Source: JADGGM01 sp035277485 | GTDB lineage: Bacteria > Gemmatimonadota > Gemmatimonadetes > Gemmatimonadales > Gemmatimonadaceae | DNA length: 64,000 nucleotides | Assembly: GCA_035277485.1 (NCBI GenBank) | Contig: DATEKK010000198.1 | Coordinates: 40,171 to 104,170, forward strand | Direction of reading: 5' to 3' | Shown here: positions 34,687 to 42,215 of the stretch, one piece after another | Layout of the letters: each line of letters opens with the position of its first letter | Numbering within the stretch: the first letter of the stretch is position 1 | Made by a program: the position numbers and the translations under genes | Notes under the pieces: generated by a model | Databases searched by the model: none | Told to the model about the DNA's origin: nothing | What the model saw: the letters and a program-made list of their open reading frames with translations, nothing else

Positions 34687-34896
34687 ATGCGACCTCACAG
34701 GCGAGCATGGATCGCACCCGCGCTCACGCGGCATGAGTCGATGACTGTCCTCACGCAGAGCGTGCTCGGTGTGACCAATCTGGTTCTATTGGCGCAGATC
34801 TCGTGCAGTCCGGCTGGCTGCGGCAGTCCAAGCCCTGACGTCGCACCGACAAATCCTTCGGTGCAGCCAAGCTCGGCGAGTCCGCCACGCCATTGA
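34687..34896 (+). CDS. Candidate RiPP precursor peptide (lasso-like leader)
   Basis: A 69-residue peptide: residues 1-13 are MRPHRRAWIAPAL, containing W8-x-x-P11-x-L13, which matches the Y/W-xx-P-x-L leader motif that RRE (PqqD-like) domains bind in lasso peptide precursors; LT at residues 22-23 recalls the conserved Thr at leader ends. The rest is a hydrophobic stretch (VLGVTNLVLLAQI) and a Cys/Pro/Ser-rich tail (SCSPAGCGSPSP...). ATG 34687 is chosen; ATGs at 34654 and 34657 would add 11 or 10 residues. It lies just before a terminator-like hairpin and an HPr-kinase-like/PqqD gene pair. Core boundaries are unknown; it could also be an unrelated small protein. Confidence 0.5.
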   Translation: MRPHRRAWIAPALTRHESMTVLTQSVLGVTNLVLLAQISCSPAGCGSPSPDVAPTNPSVQPSSASPPRH

Positions 34897-34939
34897 TCCT
34901 GCTAGGGGATTCACGCTCGATGTCCGGAAGCAAATCACA

Positions 34940-34972
34940 AAACGGGGGCGCTCGACACACCGGCGTCCCCGT
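34940..34972. terminator. Hairpin between the peptide gene and the kinase gene
   Basis: Stem AACGGGGGCG (34940-34949) with CGTCCCCGTT (34963-34972), one mismatch, very like the terminator after cspA (40756). It has A residues on one side and GTTCGTG on the other, so it could act on either strand. Between a precursor gene and its enzymes it may work as an attenuator that keeps the peptide more abundant than the enzymes. Confidence 0.55.
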
Positions 34973-35027
34973 TCGTGCGTCTAGTTCCTATGATCAGACG
35001 CACTGGCGTTGCGGCTTAGTCGACGGC

Positions 35028-35747
35028 GTGACGACGGGTTCCTCGTCTCACTTGGTGGACACGGAGCATCGGGCAGAGCTACAACTCGCGGATGGCAGAC
35101 TGATTCGCGGTCCCGGCTATGCGGCGGCGCCTCGCCCAACGCGACAATTGCTGGCTCGCGTCGGTGCGATGCTCAAGTTGCGCGAACACGCCCGATACTA
35201 CGTTCATGCCGCAGGTGTAGTGGCACCCGATGGACGCGCATGGCTCCTCACAGGCGAGAGCGGCTGCGGAAAATCAACGCTCACCTATGCATTGGCGCGC
35301 GGCGGATGGCCAGTGTTAGGCGACGATGGCGTCGTGCTCGAGCGCGGTCCGAACGGTGTGACCGTGCATGGTTGGCGAGAGCCGCTACGAGTGAGCATCG
35401 AGCTCGCCACGTGGTTTCCGGAGCTGACTCAGCAGGAGTCACTCGTCGATTGGAAGGATGACCGGCATCGCCTCGACGTGAACGCGGTGTTCGCGAAGCG
35501 TGCACCGATCGGCGGCGTCGTGGTATTGACGCGAGGGGAGCGAGATGTGCTGTCCGCGCTTCCACCGACGGCAGCGCTCGCGATGCTCGTGCGGCAATCG
35601 ACGTTTCTGCTGCTCACCGACGATCACGCGCGGTCTCACCTCGCGCTGCTTCGCGATCTCGTCGAGTGCGTTCCGTGTTTCTCGTTAGTACATACATCCG
35701 CCCAACTGCGCTCCGTGCATGCAACGCTACTGTCGGCGGCGACATGA
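35028..35747 (+). CDS. HPr kinase-like protein (HprK C-terminal domain)
   Basis: A 239-residue P-loop protein of the HPr kinase/phosphorylase C-terminal family. It shows YYVHAAGVVAPDGRAWLLTGESGCGKSTLTYALARGGWPVLGDDGVVLE: the conserved His, a perfect Walker A (GESGCGKST, residues 76-84 from the GTG) and the DD that follows. It lacks the N-terminal domain of true HprK. Such stand-alone kinases occur in lasso peptide clusters, where they phosphorylate the peptide, and beside PqqD proteins. GTG 35028 is a choice; the frame is open to 34893, but earlier starts run through the hairpin. Its stop overlaps the PqqD start (ATGA). Confidence 0.75.
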   Translation: MTTGSSSHLVDTEHRAELQLADGRLIRGPGYAAAPRPTRQLLARVGAMLKLREHARYYVHAAGVVAPDGRAWLLTGESGCGKSTLTYALARGGWPVLGDDGVVLERGPNGVTVHGWREPLRVSIELATWFPELTQQESLVDWKDDRHRLDVNAVFAKRAPIGGVVVLTRGERDVLSALPPTAALAMLVRQSTFLLLTDDHARSHLALLRDLVECVPCFSLVHTSAQLRSVHATLLSAAT

Positions 35748-36013
35748 CTCGCTACCGCATCGTTCCCGACGCGCTGTCCGCGGCGCTCAGCGACGGTGCA
35801 GTGCTGCTGCACCTGTACACGAAGCGCTACTTCTCGCTCAACGAGACGGGATCGCGAATCTGGTCTCTGCTCGAACAGCAAGCGACTGACGAGGAAATCG
35901 TCGACACACTGGTGCGAGAATACGACGTGGAGAAACCTGACGCCGCGCGCGCAGTCAGTCAGTTGCTCGACGATTTGGTCGCCGAGCGACTCATCGAACC
36001 TGTATCGGTGTGA
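35744..36013 (+). CDS. PqqD-family RRE protein
   Basis: An 89-residue protein with the size and pattern of PqqD: YRIVPDALSAALSDGAVLLHLYTKRYFSLNETGSRIWSLLEQQATDEEIVDTLVREYDV...ARAVSQLLDDLVAERLIEP. The winged-helix RRE fold binds leader peptides and presents precursors to RiPP-modifying enzymes. It is coupled by 4-base overlaps to the HPr-kinase-like gene upstream (ATGA) and the TolB-like gene downstream (GTGA). pqqABCE are absent, so it is not for PQQ synthesis here. The peptide gene upstream carries a fitting leader motif. Confidence 0.85.
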   Translation: MTRYRIVPDALSAALSDGAVLLHLYTKRYFSLNETGSRIWSLLEQQATDEEIVDTLVREYDVEKPDAARAVSQLLDDLVAERLIEPVSV

Positions 36014-36915
36014 GGTGCGCAGTGCGGCCAGTCACGTCGCTGTCCATTGTGTGCATCGCGGCACTCGCTGCGTGCTCGAGCTCGTCCATGGCTCCCAGCC
36101 TTCGCAGCATCCCGACGTTCGTCTACGTGTCGGATGCAACCGGGCCGGCACAGCTCTATCTATTTCGCAACGACAGCTCGATCCAAATCACCAGTGACGG
36201 CTTCAACGACACAGATCCCAAGGGCGCCGCGTCGCTCCTCGTGTTCACCTCGGATCGCGACGGCAACCAGGAGATCTACATCGCCGACACGCTTGGCGCC
36301 GTGCAACATCGCGTGACCAAGAATGCGGCGAGCGATTTCGAACCGGCACTGAGTCCGCAGGGCGATCTCATCGCGTTCGCGAGTAATCGCAGCGGACTAC
36401 CGCGTGTGTGGATCGTGCCGGCTCCGGCGCTCTCGGACACCGGCTTCCCGACGGCAACGGCGCTTGTCACTGGCACCGATGCAAGCGTGCCCGAGCAGTC
36501 GCCGGCGTGGAGTCCGGACGGCTCGCAGCTCGCCTTCACATCGACGCGCACCGGAACCTCGCAGGTGTTCGTCGTCGCAGCGGCCGGCGGCAACGCGACA
36601 CAGGTGAGCCACGAGGCAGGTGGTGCGTTCTCGCCGATCTGGTCGGCCGACGGGAAGTCGATCGTTTACCAGTCCGGTACAGGTTTGCCGGCCATAGTGA
36701 GCGTGACCATCGCGTCCGGCGCGGTCAAGCAGCTTGCGAGCGACACGCTCGGCATCGGCGAACCCGCGTGCAGCGCCTCGATATGTCTCGGCGTCACGAA
36801 TCCGACCGACACGACGGGTGCGATCGTGGCGTTCTCGCTGTCGTCCACCAAGACGACGGTTGTGCTACCGCGTACGACCAACGAGCGACAGCCGGCGTTT
36901 CTCGTTGCTCCATGA
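36010..36915 (+). CDS. TolB/PD40-repeat lipoprotein
   Basis: A 301-residue lipoprotein (signal peptide, lipobox LAAC) with several PD40/TolB-type beta-propeller repeats: LLVFTSDRDGNQEIYIAD, ALSPQGDLIAFASNRSGLPRVWIV, PAWSPDGSQLAFTSTRTGTSQVFVV, PIWSADGKSIVYQSGTG. Such propellers act as periplasmic or outer-membrane scaffolds. GTG 36010 overlaps the PqqD stop by four bases, so it is translated with the HPr-kinase-like and PqqD proteins, an unusual partner for RiPP-type genes. It could help handle or anchor the product outside the cytoplasm (inference). Confidence 0.8.
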   Translation: MRCAVRPVTSLSIVCIAALAACSSSSMAPSLRSIPTFVYVSDATGPAQLYLFRNDSSIQITSDGFNDTDPKGAASLLVFTSDRDGNQEIYIADTLGAVQHRVTKNAASDFEPALSPQGDLIAFASNRSGLPRVWIVPAPALSDTGFPTATALVTGTDASVPEQSPAWSPDGSQLAFTSTRTGTSQVFVVAAAGGNATQVSHEAGGAFSPIWSADGKSIVYQSGTGLPAIVSVTIASGAVKQLASDTLGIGEPACSASICLGVTNPTDTTGAIVAFSLSSTKTTVVLPRTTNERQPAFLVAP

Positions 36916-36980
36916 CGCGCGCGCGGCGTACATTGCACGCGTGACGCGAGTACGCAATCCGTCCGAACACCACGCCTGAC

Positions 36981-37415
36981 GTGTGGTCGCCGGATCTATT
37001 GGGTCTGGAGCGAGTCCACCTGCTACAACTCCTGGTGTGGGGCGCTGTGAGCTTCGTGCTCGGCGCCGGCGTCATCGTTGCACTCCGCCTGCGACACGTG
37101 CGCGCGCCGCTCGCCTCGTGGTTCGCCCTGGTGATGGCCGTATCGGGTGCGGCGGAGTCGCTCTTCGCGCTTGTGCGGTGGAGCGGCCTCGCCGAGCGCG
37201 ACTACGCGAGCGCGCTTCGCCTTGCGACGCACGTTCGGTTGGCGATGATAGGGGAAGTCTGGTTGTTTGCCGGGGCGACGGTGCTCGTCAGCGTGGGCAT
37301 CGTGGTGGCGAAGCGCCTGGATTTGAGCGGCGTCGGGGTGGCGCTCGCGGCGCACGGAGGCGTGCTGTTCGTCCTGGATTGGCTCTTTCTGTCGCGCCTC
37401 GCGCCTGGCGCCTAA
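36981..37415 (+). CDS. Four-helix membrane protein of unknown function
   Basis: A 144-residue protein with four predicted membrane helices (LQLLVWGAVSFVLGAGVIVAL; LASWFALVMAVSGAAESLFAL; LAMIGEVWLFAGATVLVSVGIVV; VALAAHGGVLFVLDWLFL). No family recognised. The GTG start at 36981 follows the TolB-like gene by 65 bases; the stop TAA lies inside a GCCTAAC word. It is 23 bases upstream of msrC and probably co-transcribed with it. Confidence 0.6.
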   Translation: MWSPDLLGLERVHLLQLLVWGAVSFVLGAGVIVALRLRHVRAPLASWFALVMAVSGAAESLFALVRWSGLAERDYASALRLATHVRLAMIGEVWLFAGATVLVSVGIVVAKRLDLSGVGVALAAHGGVLFVLDWLFLSRLAPGA

Positions 37416-37438
37416 CGCTACCCGCCGGGACACTCTCG

Positions 37439-37942
37439 ATGGCCGAAGTCACTCTCGACGTGCGCGGCGTGCCGCGACCCGCGGCGTACGCCGAGCTCGA
37501 TGCGCATCTCGACGCGGTGCTCGAGGGCATCCGTGATCGCATCGCAGTGATGGCCACGATGTCGGCGGTGCTGCATCACGGCTTCGGCTTCCTGTGGACT
37601 GGATTCTATCAAGTGCTGGATCCCGGCCGCCTTCTCGTCGTGGGGCCATACCAGGGGACACTCGGCTGCCTAACGATCGAGTTCGGGCGCGGGGTATGCG
37701 GGCGGGCGGCGGCGACGCAGCGTACGGTCGTGGTGCCCGACGTGAGGGATTTCCCCGGCCATATCGTGTGCGACGCGAGGTCGAAATCCGAAATCGTCGT
37801 CCCTGTGTTCGACGAGCGGCATGCACTGATCGCGGTGCTCGACATCGATGCGGACTCCGTGTCCGCGTTCGGTGAGGACGACGCAGCGGGACTCGAAATG
37901 CTCGTGCGACGCTTCGCGCGGCCGGAGCCACGCACGAGATGA
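37439..37942 (+). CDS. msrC: Free methionine-(R)-sulfoxide reductase (GAF-domain MsrC)
   Basis: A 167-residue GAF protein with the fRMsr signature: WTGFYQVLD, GCLTIEFGRGVCGRAAATQRTVVVPDV and FPGHIVCDARSKSEIVVPV. The three catalytic or resolving cysteines (in LGCLTI, GVCG and HIVCD) are all present. It reduces free methionine-R-sulfoxide with thioredoxin in the cytoplasm, an oxidative-stress function. ATG 37439 is preceded by GGGA. Its stop overlaps the next gene's start (ATGA), so the HD-like protein is coupled to it. Confidence 0.9.
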   Translation: MAEVTLDVRGVPRPAAYAELDAHLDAVLEGIRDRIAVMATMSAVLHHGFGFLWTGFYQVLDPGRLLVVGPYQGTLGCLTIEFGRGVCGRAAATQRTVVVPDVRDFPGHIVCDARSKSEIVVPVFDERHALIAVLDIDADSVSAFGEDDAAGLEMLVRRFARPEPRTR

Positions 37943-38577
37943 CGGGCTACTCGGATCGCATCAGCCACGCGCTGGCGGTCGCGGCCAAGCACCACGACCA
38001 GCAGGTGCGGCGCGGCACGCGTCTACCGTACCTCACGGCCGCGCCTAACGTCGCCGTGATCCTGTCGCGCTACGACTGCGATGACGACACCGTGGTGAGC
38101 GGCGTCTTGCGCGACGTCGTGCAGGACTACGTGCGCGACGGCGCCTCGGCCGAGATGCTCGACGCGCGGATCGGCGAGAAATTCGGTCCAGCGGTCCTCG
38201 CGGCGCTCCTCGGTGTCGTGGAGCGGCGCCAGGATGACGACGGCGTCGAGATGTCGCCGGACGAGCGGCGCGCCGATCTCTTGAACCGGCTCGCCGCCGC
38301 GGACGAGCGCGGCCGGTGGGTGATGGCGGCGATCATGGTGCACGCGGCCGGCACGCTGCTCGCGGACCTGTCGCGCACCAGCTTCCCCGCTACCGTGTGG
38401 GCCCATGCGACCGACGGCGCCGGACGCGACAGCACCATGCGTTGGTTCCACGGCGTGCGCCAGCGCCTAACGGTCGCGGGATTCGCGGCGCCGATCATGA
38501 CTGAGTTAGGCGAAATGCTCGCGTCGCTGGACGAACGGGCCGCGCTGCTCGAGCGCGGCGGGGCCGGTCTCAGGTAG
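37939..38577 (+). CDS. SpoT/HD_4-like protein with degenerate metal-binding motif
   Basis: A 212-residue protein whose N-terminal 60 residues align with the HD hydrolase domain of RelA/SpoT-type and MESH1-type proteins (ISHALAVAAKHHDQQVRRGTRLPYLTAAPNVAVIL...VVSGVLRDVVQDY). The metal ligands are altered: the usual SHP is TAAP, and the HD of LLHDVVED is RD. It therefore seems unable to hydrolyse ppGpp by the known mechanism and may be a binding protein. The C-terminal half is helical without a synthetase domain. It overlaps convergent ispG by eight bases. Confidence 0.65.
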   Translation: MTGYSDRISHALAVAAKHHDQQVRRGTRLPYLTAAPNVAVILSRYDCDDDTVVSGVLRDVVQDYVRDGASAEMLDARIGEKFGPAVLAALLGVVERRQDDDGVEMSPDERRADLLNRLAAADERGRWVMAAIMVHAAGTLLADLSRTSFPATVWAHATDGAGRDSTMRWFHGVRQRLTVAGFAAPIMTELGEMLASLDERAALLERGGAGLR

Positions 38578-39829
38578 CCGCCGTGACGGAGCCGGCGGGC
38601 GACGACGCGTCGCTCGTCGCTGGATAAGTGCGCGCGACGTAGTCGTCGAGAATCGACAGAAACTCCGCGACGATGCGATCGCCTTTCAGCGTGACGGCCA
38701 GTTTTCCATCGACGTACACCGGCGCTTTTGGCTCCTCGAACGTGCCCGGCAGCGAGATGCCGATGTTCGCGTGCTTGGACTCACCCGGTCCGTTCACGAC
38801 GCATCCCATCACCGCGACGCGCATCTCCTCGACGCCTCGATGACGCGACCGCCACACGGGCATCTGCTCGCGCAGATACGTCTGAATGTCCTCGGCCATG
38901 TGCTGAAAGAACGTGGACGTCGTGCGTCCGCAGCCTGGACACGCCGACACTTGCGGCGTGAACGTGCGCAGACCGAGCGATTGCAGAATCTGCTGCGCGA
39001 TGTGCACCTCTTCGGCGCGATCGCCACCCGGCCGCGGCGTGAGCGAAACGCGTATCGTGTCGCCAATGCCTTCGCCGAGGAGAATGGAGAGCGCAGCAGT
39101 GCTCACCACCGTGCCCTTCATGCCGAGTCCGGCTTCCGTAAGGCCGAGGTGCAGGGGATAGTCGCAGCGCGCCGCGAGCAGGCGATAAACGTCCACCAGG
39201 TCGCGCACTCCAGAGACCTTCGCCGAGAGAATGATGCGGTCGTGGCCGAGCCCCGTGTCCTCGGCGAGCTGAGCCGAGCGCAGGGCGCTCTCCAGCATCG
39301 CGTCGATGTAGACGTCGCGCGCATCGCGCGGGCTCGTGCTCCGGGCATTCTCGTCCATGAGCGCCGTGAGGAGATCCTGGTCGAGCGAGCCCCAGTTCAC
39401 TCCGATGCGGACGGGCTTGTCGTTCGCGACGGCGATCTGCACTATCGTACGGAAGTTTTCGTCGCGTCGTTTGCCGCCCACATTGCCGGGATTGATCCGG
39501 TACTTCGCGAGCGTGCGAGCGCACGCGGGATAGCGGTCGAGGAGCAGGTGTCCGTTGTAGTGAAAGTCGCCGATGATCGGCACCTGGACGCCGGCGTCGG
39601 TCACGCGGTGCGCGATCTCTTCGACCGCGGCAGCTGCTTCCGGCGTGTTGACGGTGATGCGTACGAGCTCCGATCCGGCTCGAGCGAGCGCGATGACCTG
39701 CGCCGCGGTTGCTTCGGCGTCCGCGGTATCGGTGTTGGTCATCGACTGCACGACCACCGGATGCGAGCTCCCGACCGGAATGCCGCCCACCAGCGTAGTG
39801 ACGGTAAGTCGGCGAGGCGCGAAGGTCAT
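38570..39829 (-). CDS. ispG: 4-hydroxy-3-methylbut-2-enyl diphosphate synthase IspG (GcpE)
   Basis: A 419-residue [4Fe-4S] enzyme of the MEP isoprenoid pathway converting MEcPP to HMBPP. Seen: VQSMTNTDTAD near the N-terminus, RINPGNVGGKRR, IGVNWGSLDQDLL, the TIM-barrel DRIILSAKVS, and the cluster ligands SACPGCGR and AVMGCVVNGPGESKHANIGIS (three Cys plus Glu). It is the short two-domain bacterial type without the plant/Bacteroidota insert. It stands alone between convergent and divergent neighbours. Confidence 0.95.
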   Translation of the reverse strand: MTFAPRRLTVTTLVGGIPVGSSHPVVVQSMTNTDTADAEATAAQVIALARAGSELVRITVNTPEAAAAVEEIAHRVTDAGVQVPIIGDFHYNGHLLLDRYPACARTLAKYRINPGNVGGKRRDENFRTIVQIAVANDKPVRIGVNWGSLDQDLLTALMDENARSTSPRDARDVYIDAMLESALRSAQLAEDTGLGHDRIILSAKVSGVRDLVDVYRLLAARCDYPLHLGLTEAGLGMKGTVVSTAALSILLGEGIGDTIRVSLTPRPGGDRAEEVHIAQQILQSLGLRTFTPQVSACPGCGRTTSTFFQHMAEDIQTYLREQMPVWRSRHRGVEEMRVAVMGCVVNGPGESKHANIGISLPGTFEEPKAPVYVDGKLAVTLKGDRIVAEFLSILDDYVARTYPATSDASSPAGSVTAAT

Positions 39830-39933
39830 GCGCGAAACCTAACGGGACTCAAGAGCGAAGGGATGCGGCCGGTGGCGACGGGCGCCTCTGGGCCCAAGTC
39901 TGTCGCGGAACACCACTCTACTGGAGCTGCCAC

Positions 39934-40377
39934 ATGGCTGAAGACATCGAGCACCCACCACGGGCCTACAACACGGATGACGTGGCGGCACAGGCTCCGG
40001 CGCCCAAGAAGCGGCGCTTCAAGTGGAAACGCTACGTCGCCATTGTGTTCTTGATTCCCATTCTGCTGTTCGTGTTGTACGGGTGGTCGGCGCTCACCTT
40101 CGCGTACGGGCGCGGTGAGCGATCGGGCTACGTCCAGCACATTGCGAAGGAAGGATGGGTGTGCAAGACGTGGGAAGGCGAGTTAGCCATGGCGAATTTG
40201 CCTGGCACGATGCCGCAGATCTTCCACTTCACGGTCCGAGACGAAGCCGTGGCGAAACAGATCGAGGCGAACATGGGGAAGCGCATGTCGCTCACGTTCG
40301 AGGAACACCGCGGCGTGCCGACATCGTGTTTCGGGAACACGGAGTTCTACGTGACGTCGGCCCAAGTTGGGCAATGA
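39934..40377 (+). CDS. Single-pass membrane protein of unknown function
   Basis: A 147-residue protein with a charged cytoplasmic N-terminus (KKRRFKWKRY), one membrane helix (VAIVFLIPILLFVLYGWSALTFAYG) and a C-terminal domain of about 85 residues: SGYVQHIAKEGWVCKTWEGELAMA...FHFTVRDEAVAKQIEANMGKRMSLTFEEHRGVPTSCFGNTEFYV. The two Cys could form a disulfide in the periplasm. Homologues are sometimes mislabelled 6-phosphogluconate dehydrogenase; nothing here supports that. A strong terminator hairpin follows at 40459. Confidence 0.7.
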   Translation: MAEDIEHPPRAYNTDDVAAQAPAPKKRRFKWKRYVAIVFLIPILLFVLYGWSALTFAYGRGERSGYVQHIAKEGWVCKTWEGELAMANLPGTMPQIFHFTVRDEAVAKQIEANMGKRMSLTFEEHRGVPTSCFGNTEFYVTSAQVGQ

Positions 40378-40458
40378 CTGCCGGCGTCGCTGCATGGGTA
40401 TTGCTGGCTTAGCTTCCTAACCGTATATTCTGGCCCGCACCACCCGAAACGCAGGTGC

Positions 40459-40489
40459 AAACCCGGGCGGCTCACGCGCCCGGGTTTTC
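40459..40489 (+). terminator. Rho-independent terminator in the leader before cspA
   Basis: An 11-base-pair perfect stem (AAACCCGGGCG 40459-40469 with CGCCCGGGTTT 40477-40487) followed by TTCTG, with the T run starting inside the stem. It ends the transcript of the membrane protein gene 82 bases upstream, or, if the cspA promoter is farther upstream, sits in the cspA leader. Confidence 0.8.
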
Positions 40490-40517
40490 TGTCTCGGTCA
40501 CCATTCCGGAGTTGGAC

Positions 40518-40727
40518 ATGCGTGTCACAGGTAAGGTGAAGTGGTTCAATGATGCCAAGGGGTACGGCTTCATCACTCCAGACAATGGCCAGAAGGACTG
40601 CTTCGTCCACTACAGCGCCATTCAGGGAAGCGGGTTCAAGACGCTCGCCGAAGGGGATGCGGTGGAGTTCGATATCGTCGATGGGCAGAAGGGTCCGGCC
40701 GCGGAGAACGTGACGAGGCGGGAGTAA
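40518..40727 (+). CDS. cspA: Cold-shock protein (CspA family)
   Basis: A 69-residue single-domain cold-shock protein with both RNA-binding motifs: KGYGFIT (RNP1) and FVHYSAI (RNP2), after the usual VTGKVKWFNDA start. It binds single-stranded nucleic acid and melts RNA structure. ATG 40518 has GGAG upstream. A Rho-independent terminator precedes the gene and another follows it, so it is a single-gene unit. Confidence 0.95.
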   Translation: MRVTGKVKWFNDAKGYGFITPDNGQKDCFVHYSAIQGSGFKTLAEGDAVEFDIVDGQKGPAAENVTRRE

Positions 40728-40755
40728 GGCATCGGCGCTTCGAGAATATGAAAAT

Positions 40756-40784
40756 GGGGGACACTGCGGTGTCCCCCGTTTTCG
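40756..40784. terminator. Bidirectional terminator between cspA and argH
   Basis: A 9-base-pair perfect stem (GGGGGACAC 40756-40764 with GTGTCCCCC 40769-40777) with a 4-base loop, followed by GTTTTCG on the plus strand and by ATTTTCAT on the minus strand. It can end both cspA and the convergent argGH transcript. Confidence 0.85.
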
Positions 40785-40805
40785 TGGCGCCGGTGCGTGC
40801 GCCCG

Positions 40806-42215
40806 CTATGACAACGCGGCGTGCGCGGCGGCGAGCTGCTCGCGCAGTGCGTTAGGCCCGGTGCCGCCCTCGATGTCGCGCCGTTCGACGGATGCGGCGG
40901 GCGACAGCGCGTCGAACACGTCACCCGAAAAGAGCGCGTGCGCCGCGAGGAACGACTTGAGCGGAAGGCTGTGGAGCTCGACGCCGCGCTCTTCGCTTTC
41001 GCGGACTAACCGACCGACGCTCGCGTGCGCTTCGCGGAACGTGGCGCCCTTGCGAACGAGATAGTCGGCGAGGTCGGTGGCCATCATGGCGCTCGACAGC
41101 GCGGCGTGCATGCGATCGGCGCGGAACGTGAGCTCGCCAAGCGCGCCGGCCACCGCTGGCAGCACGAGGCGCATCGTGTCGACGGCATCGAAGAGCGCGC
41201 GTTTGTCGTCTTGCAGATCCTTGTTGTAGCCGCTCGGAAGGCCCTTGAGCGTGGCGAGCAACGCCGTGAGGTCGCCGAGCAGGCGAGCGCTGGAGCCGCG
41301 CGCGAGCTCGAGTGCATCCGGGTTGCGTTTCTGCGGCATCATGCTCGACCCGGTCGTGAACGCATCGCCGAACTGGACGAACGCGAACTCGCTGCTGCCG
41401 TAGAGAATGAGATCTTCAGCGAGTCGCGACAGGTGCGTGCCGAGCAGCGCGATGGTGAACATCAGCTCGGCCACGAAATCGCGGTCGCTCACGGCGTCCA
41501 CGCTGTTCGGGCTCAAGCGATCGAAGCCGAGGCTGCCCTGGAGCAGGACGCGGGAGATCGGGTAGGCGCATCCGGCCACGGCGCCGGCGCCTAACGGAAG
41601 GCTCGCGGTGTCGCGAGCGGTATGCGCGAGCCGGGCGCGGTCGCGGTCGAGCGGCCAGAAGTGCGCCAGCATCCAGTGTGCGGCGGCGATCGGTTGGGCG
41701 CGCTGCATGTGCGTGTACGCCGGCATGAGCGTGCCGTCCTGCTGCAGCGTTTCGGCGTGGCCGAGGATGACGTGCTGGAGCTCACGGACATGGGCATCGA
41801 GCACGGCACACGCGTCCATCGCCCAGAGGCGCGTAGCGGTGGCGACCTGGTCGTTCCGGCTGCGACCCGTGTGCAGCTTGGACGCCAGGTCGCCGACTTC
41901 ATCGTGGAGCAACCGATCGATCATCGTGTGCACGTCCTCGTCGGACGCGACGGGCGTAACACCGGCGCGCAGGCGAGCGGCCACCGCATCGAGACCGCGC
42001 TCGATGCGCTGGCTCTCCTGCACCGTTAGGACGCCGGCGCTCCACAACGCGACGGCCCACGCCTTGGACAGGCGCACGTCGAACGGCCACAGGCGAAAGT
42101 CGACGCCGATGGACCGGTTGAGCGCGTCGAGCGCGGGTGCGGTGTCGCCGCTGAAGCGTCCGCCCCAGAGTTTGTGGGCCGTGGCGTCGGCGCCGACCAG
42201 CTTCAACGAAGTCAC
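40806..42215 (-). CDS. argH: Argininosuccinate lyase ArgH
   Basis: A 469-residue lyase releasing arginine and fumarate from argininosuccinate, last step of arginine synthesis. Seen: LWGGRFSG at the N-terminus, SDEDVHTMIDRLL, KLHTGRSRNDQVAT, the catalytic-His block TLMPAYTHMQRAQPI and the fumarase-superfamily signature GSSMMPQKRNPD. GTG 42215 overlaps the argG stop by four bases (GTGA), so argG and argH are coupled. The C-terminal domain is complete. Confidence 0.96.
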   Translation of the reverse strand: MTSLKLVGADATAHKLWGGRFSGDTAPALDALNRSIGVDFRLWPFDVRLSKAWAVALWSAGVLTVQESQRIERGLDAVAARLRAGVTPVASDEDVHTMIDRLLHDEVGDLASKLHTGRSRNDQVATATRLWAMDACAVLDAHVRELQHVILGHAETLQQDGTLMPAYTHMQRAQPIAAAHWMLAHFWPLDRDRARLAHTARDTASLPLGAGAVAGCAYPISRVLLQGSLGFDRLSPNSVDAVSDRDFVAELMFTIALLGTHLSRLAEDLILYGSSEFAFVQFGDAFTTGSSMMPQKRNPDALELARGSSARLLGDLTALLATLKGLPSGYNKDLQDDKRALFDAVDTMRLVLPAVAGALGELTFRADRMHAALSSAMMATDLADYLVRKGATFREAHASVGRLVRESEERGVELHSLPLKSFLAAHALFSGDVFDALSPAASVERRDIEGGTGPNALREQLAAAHAALS

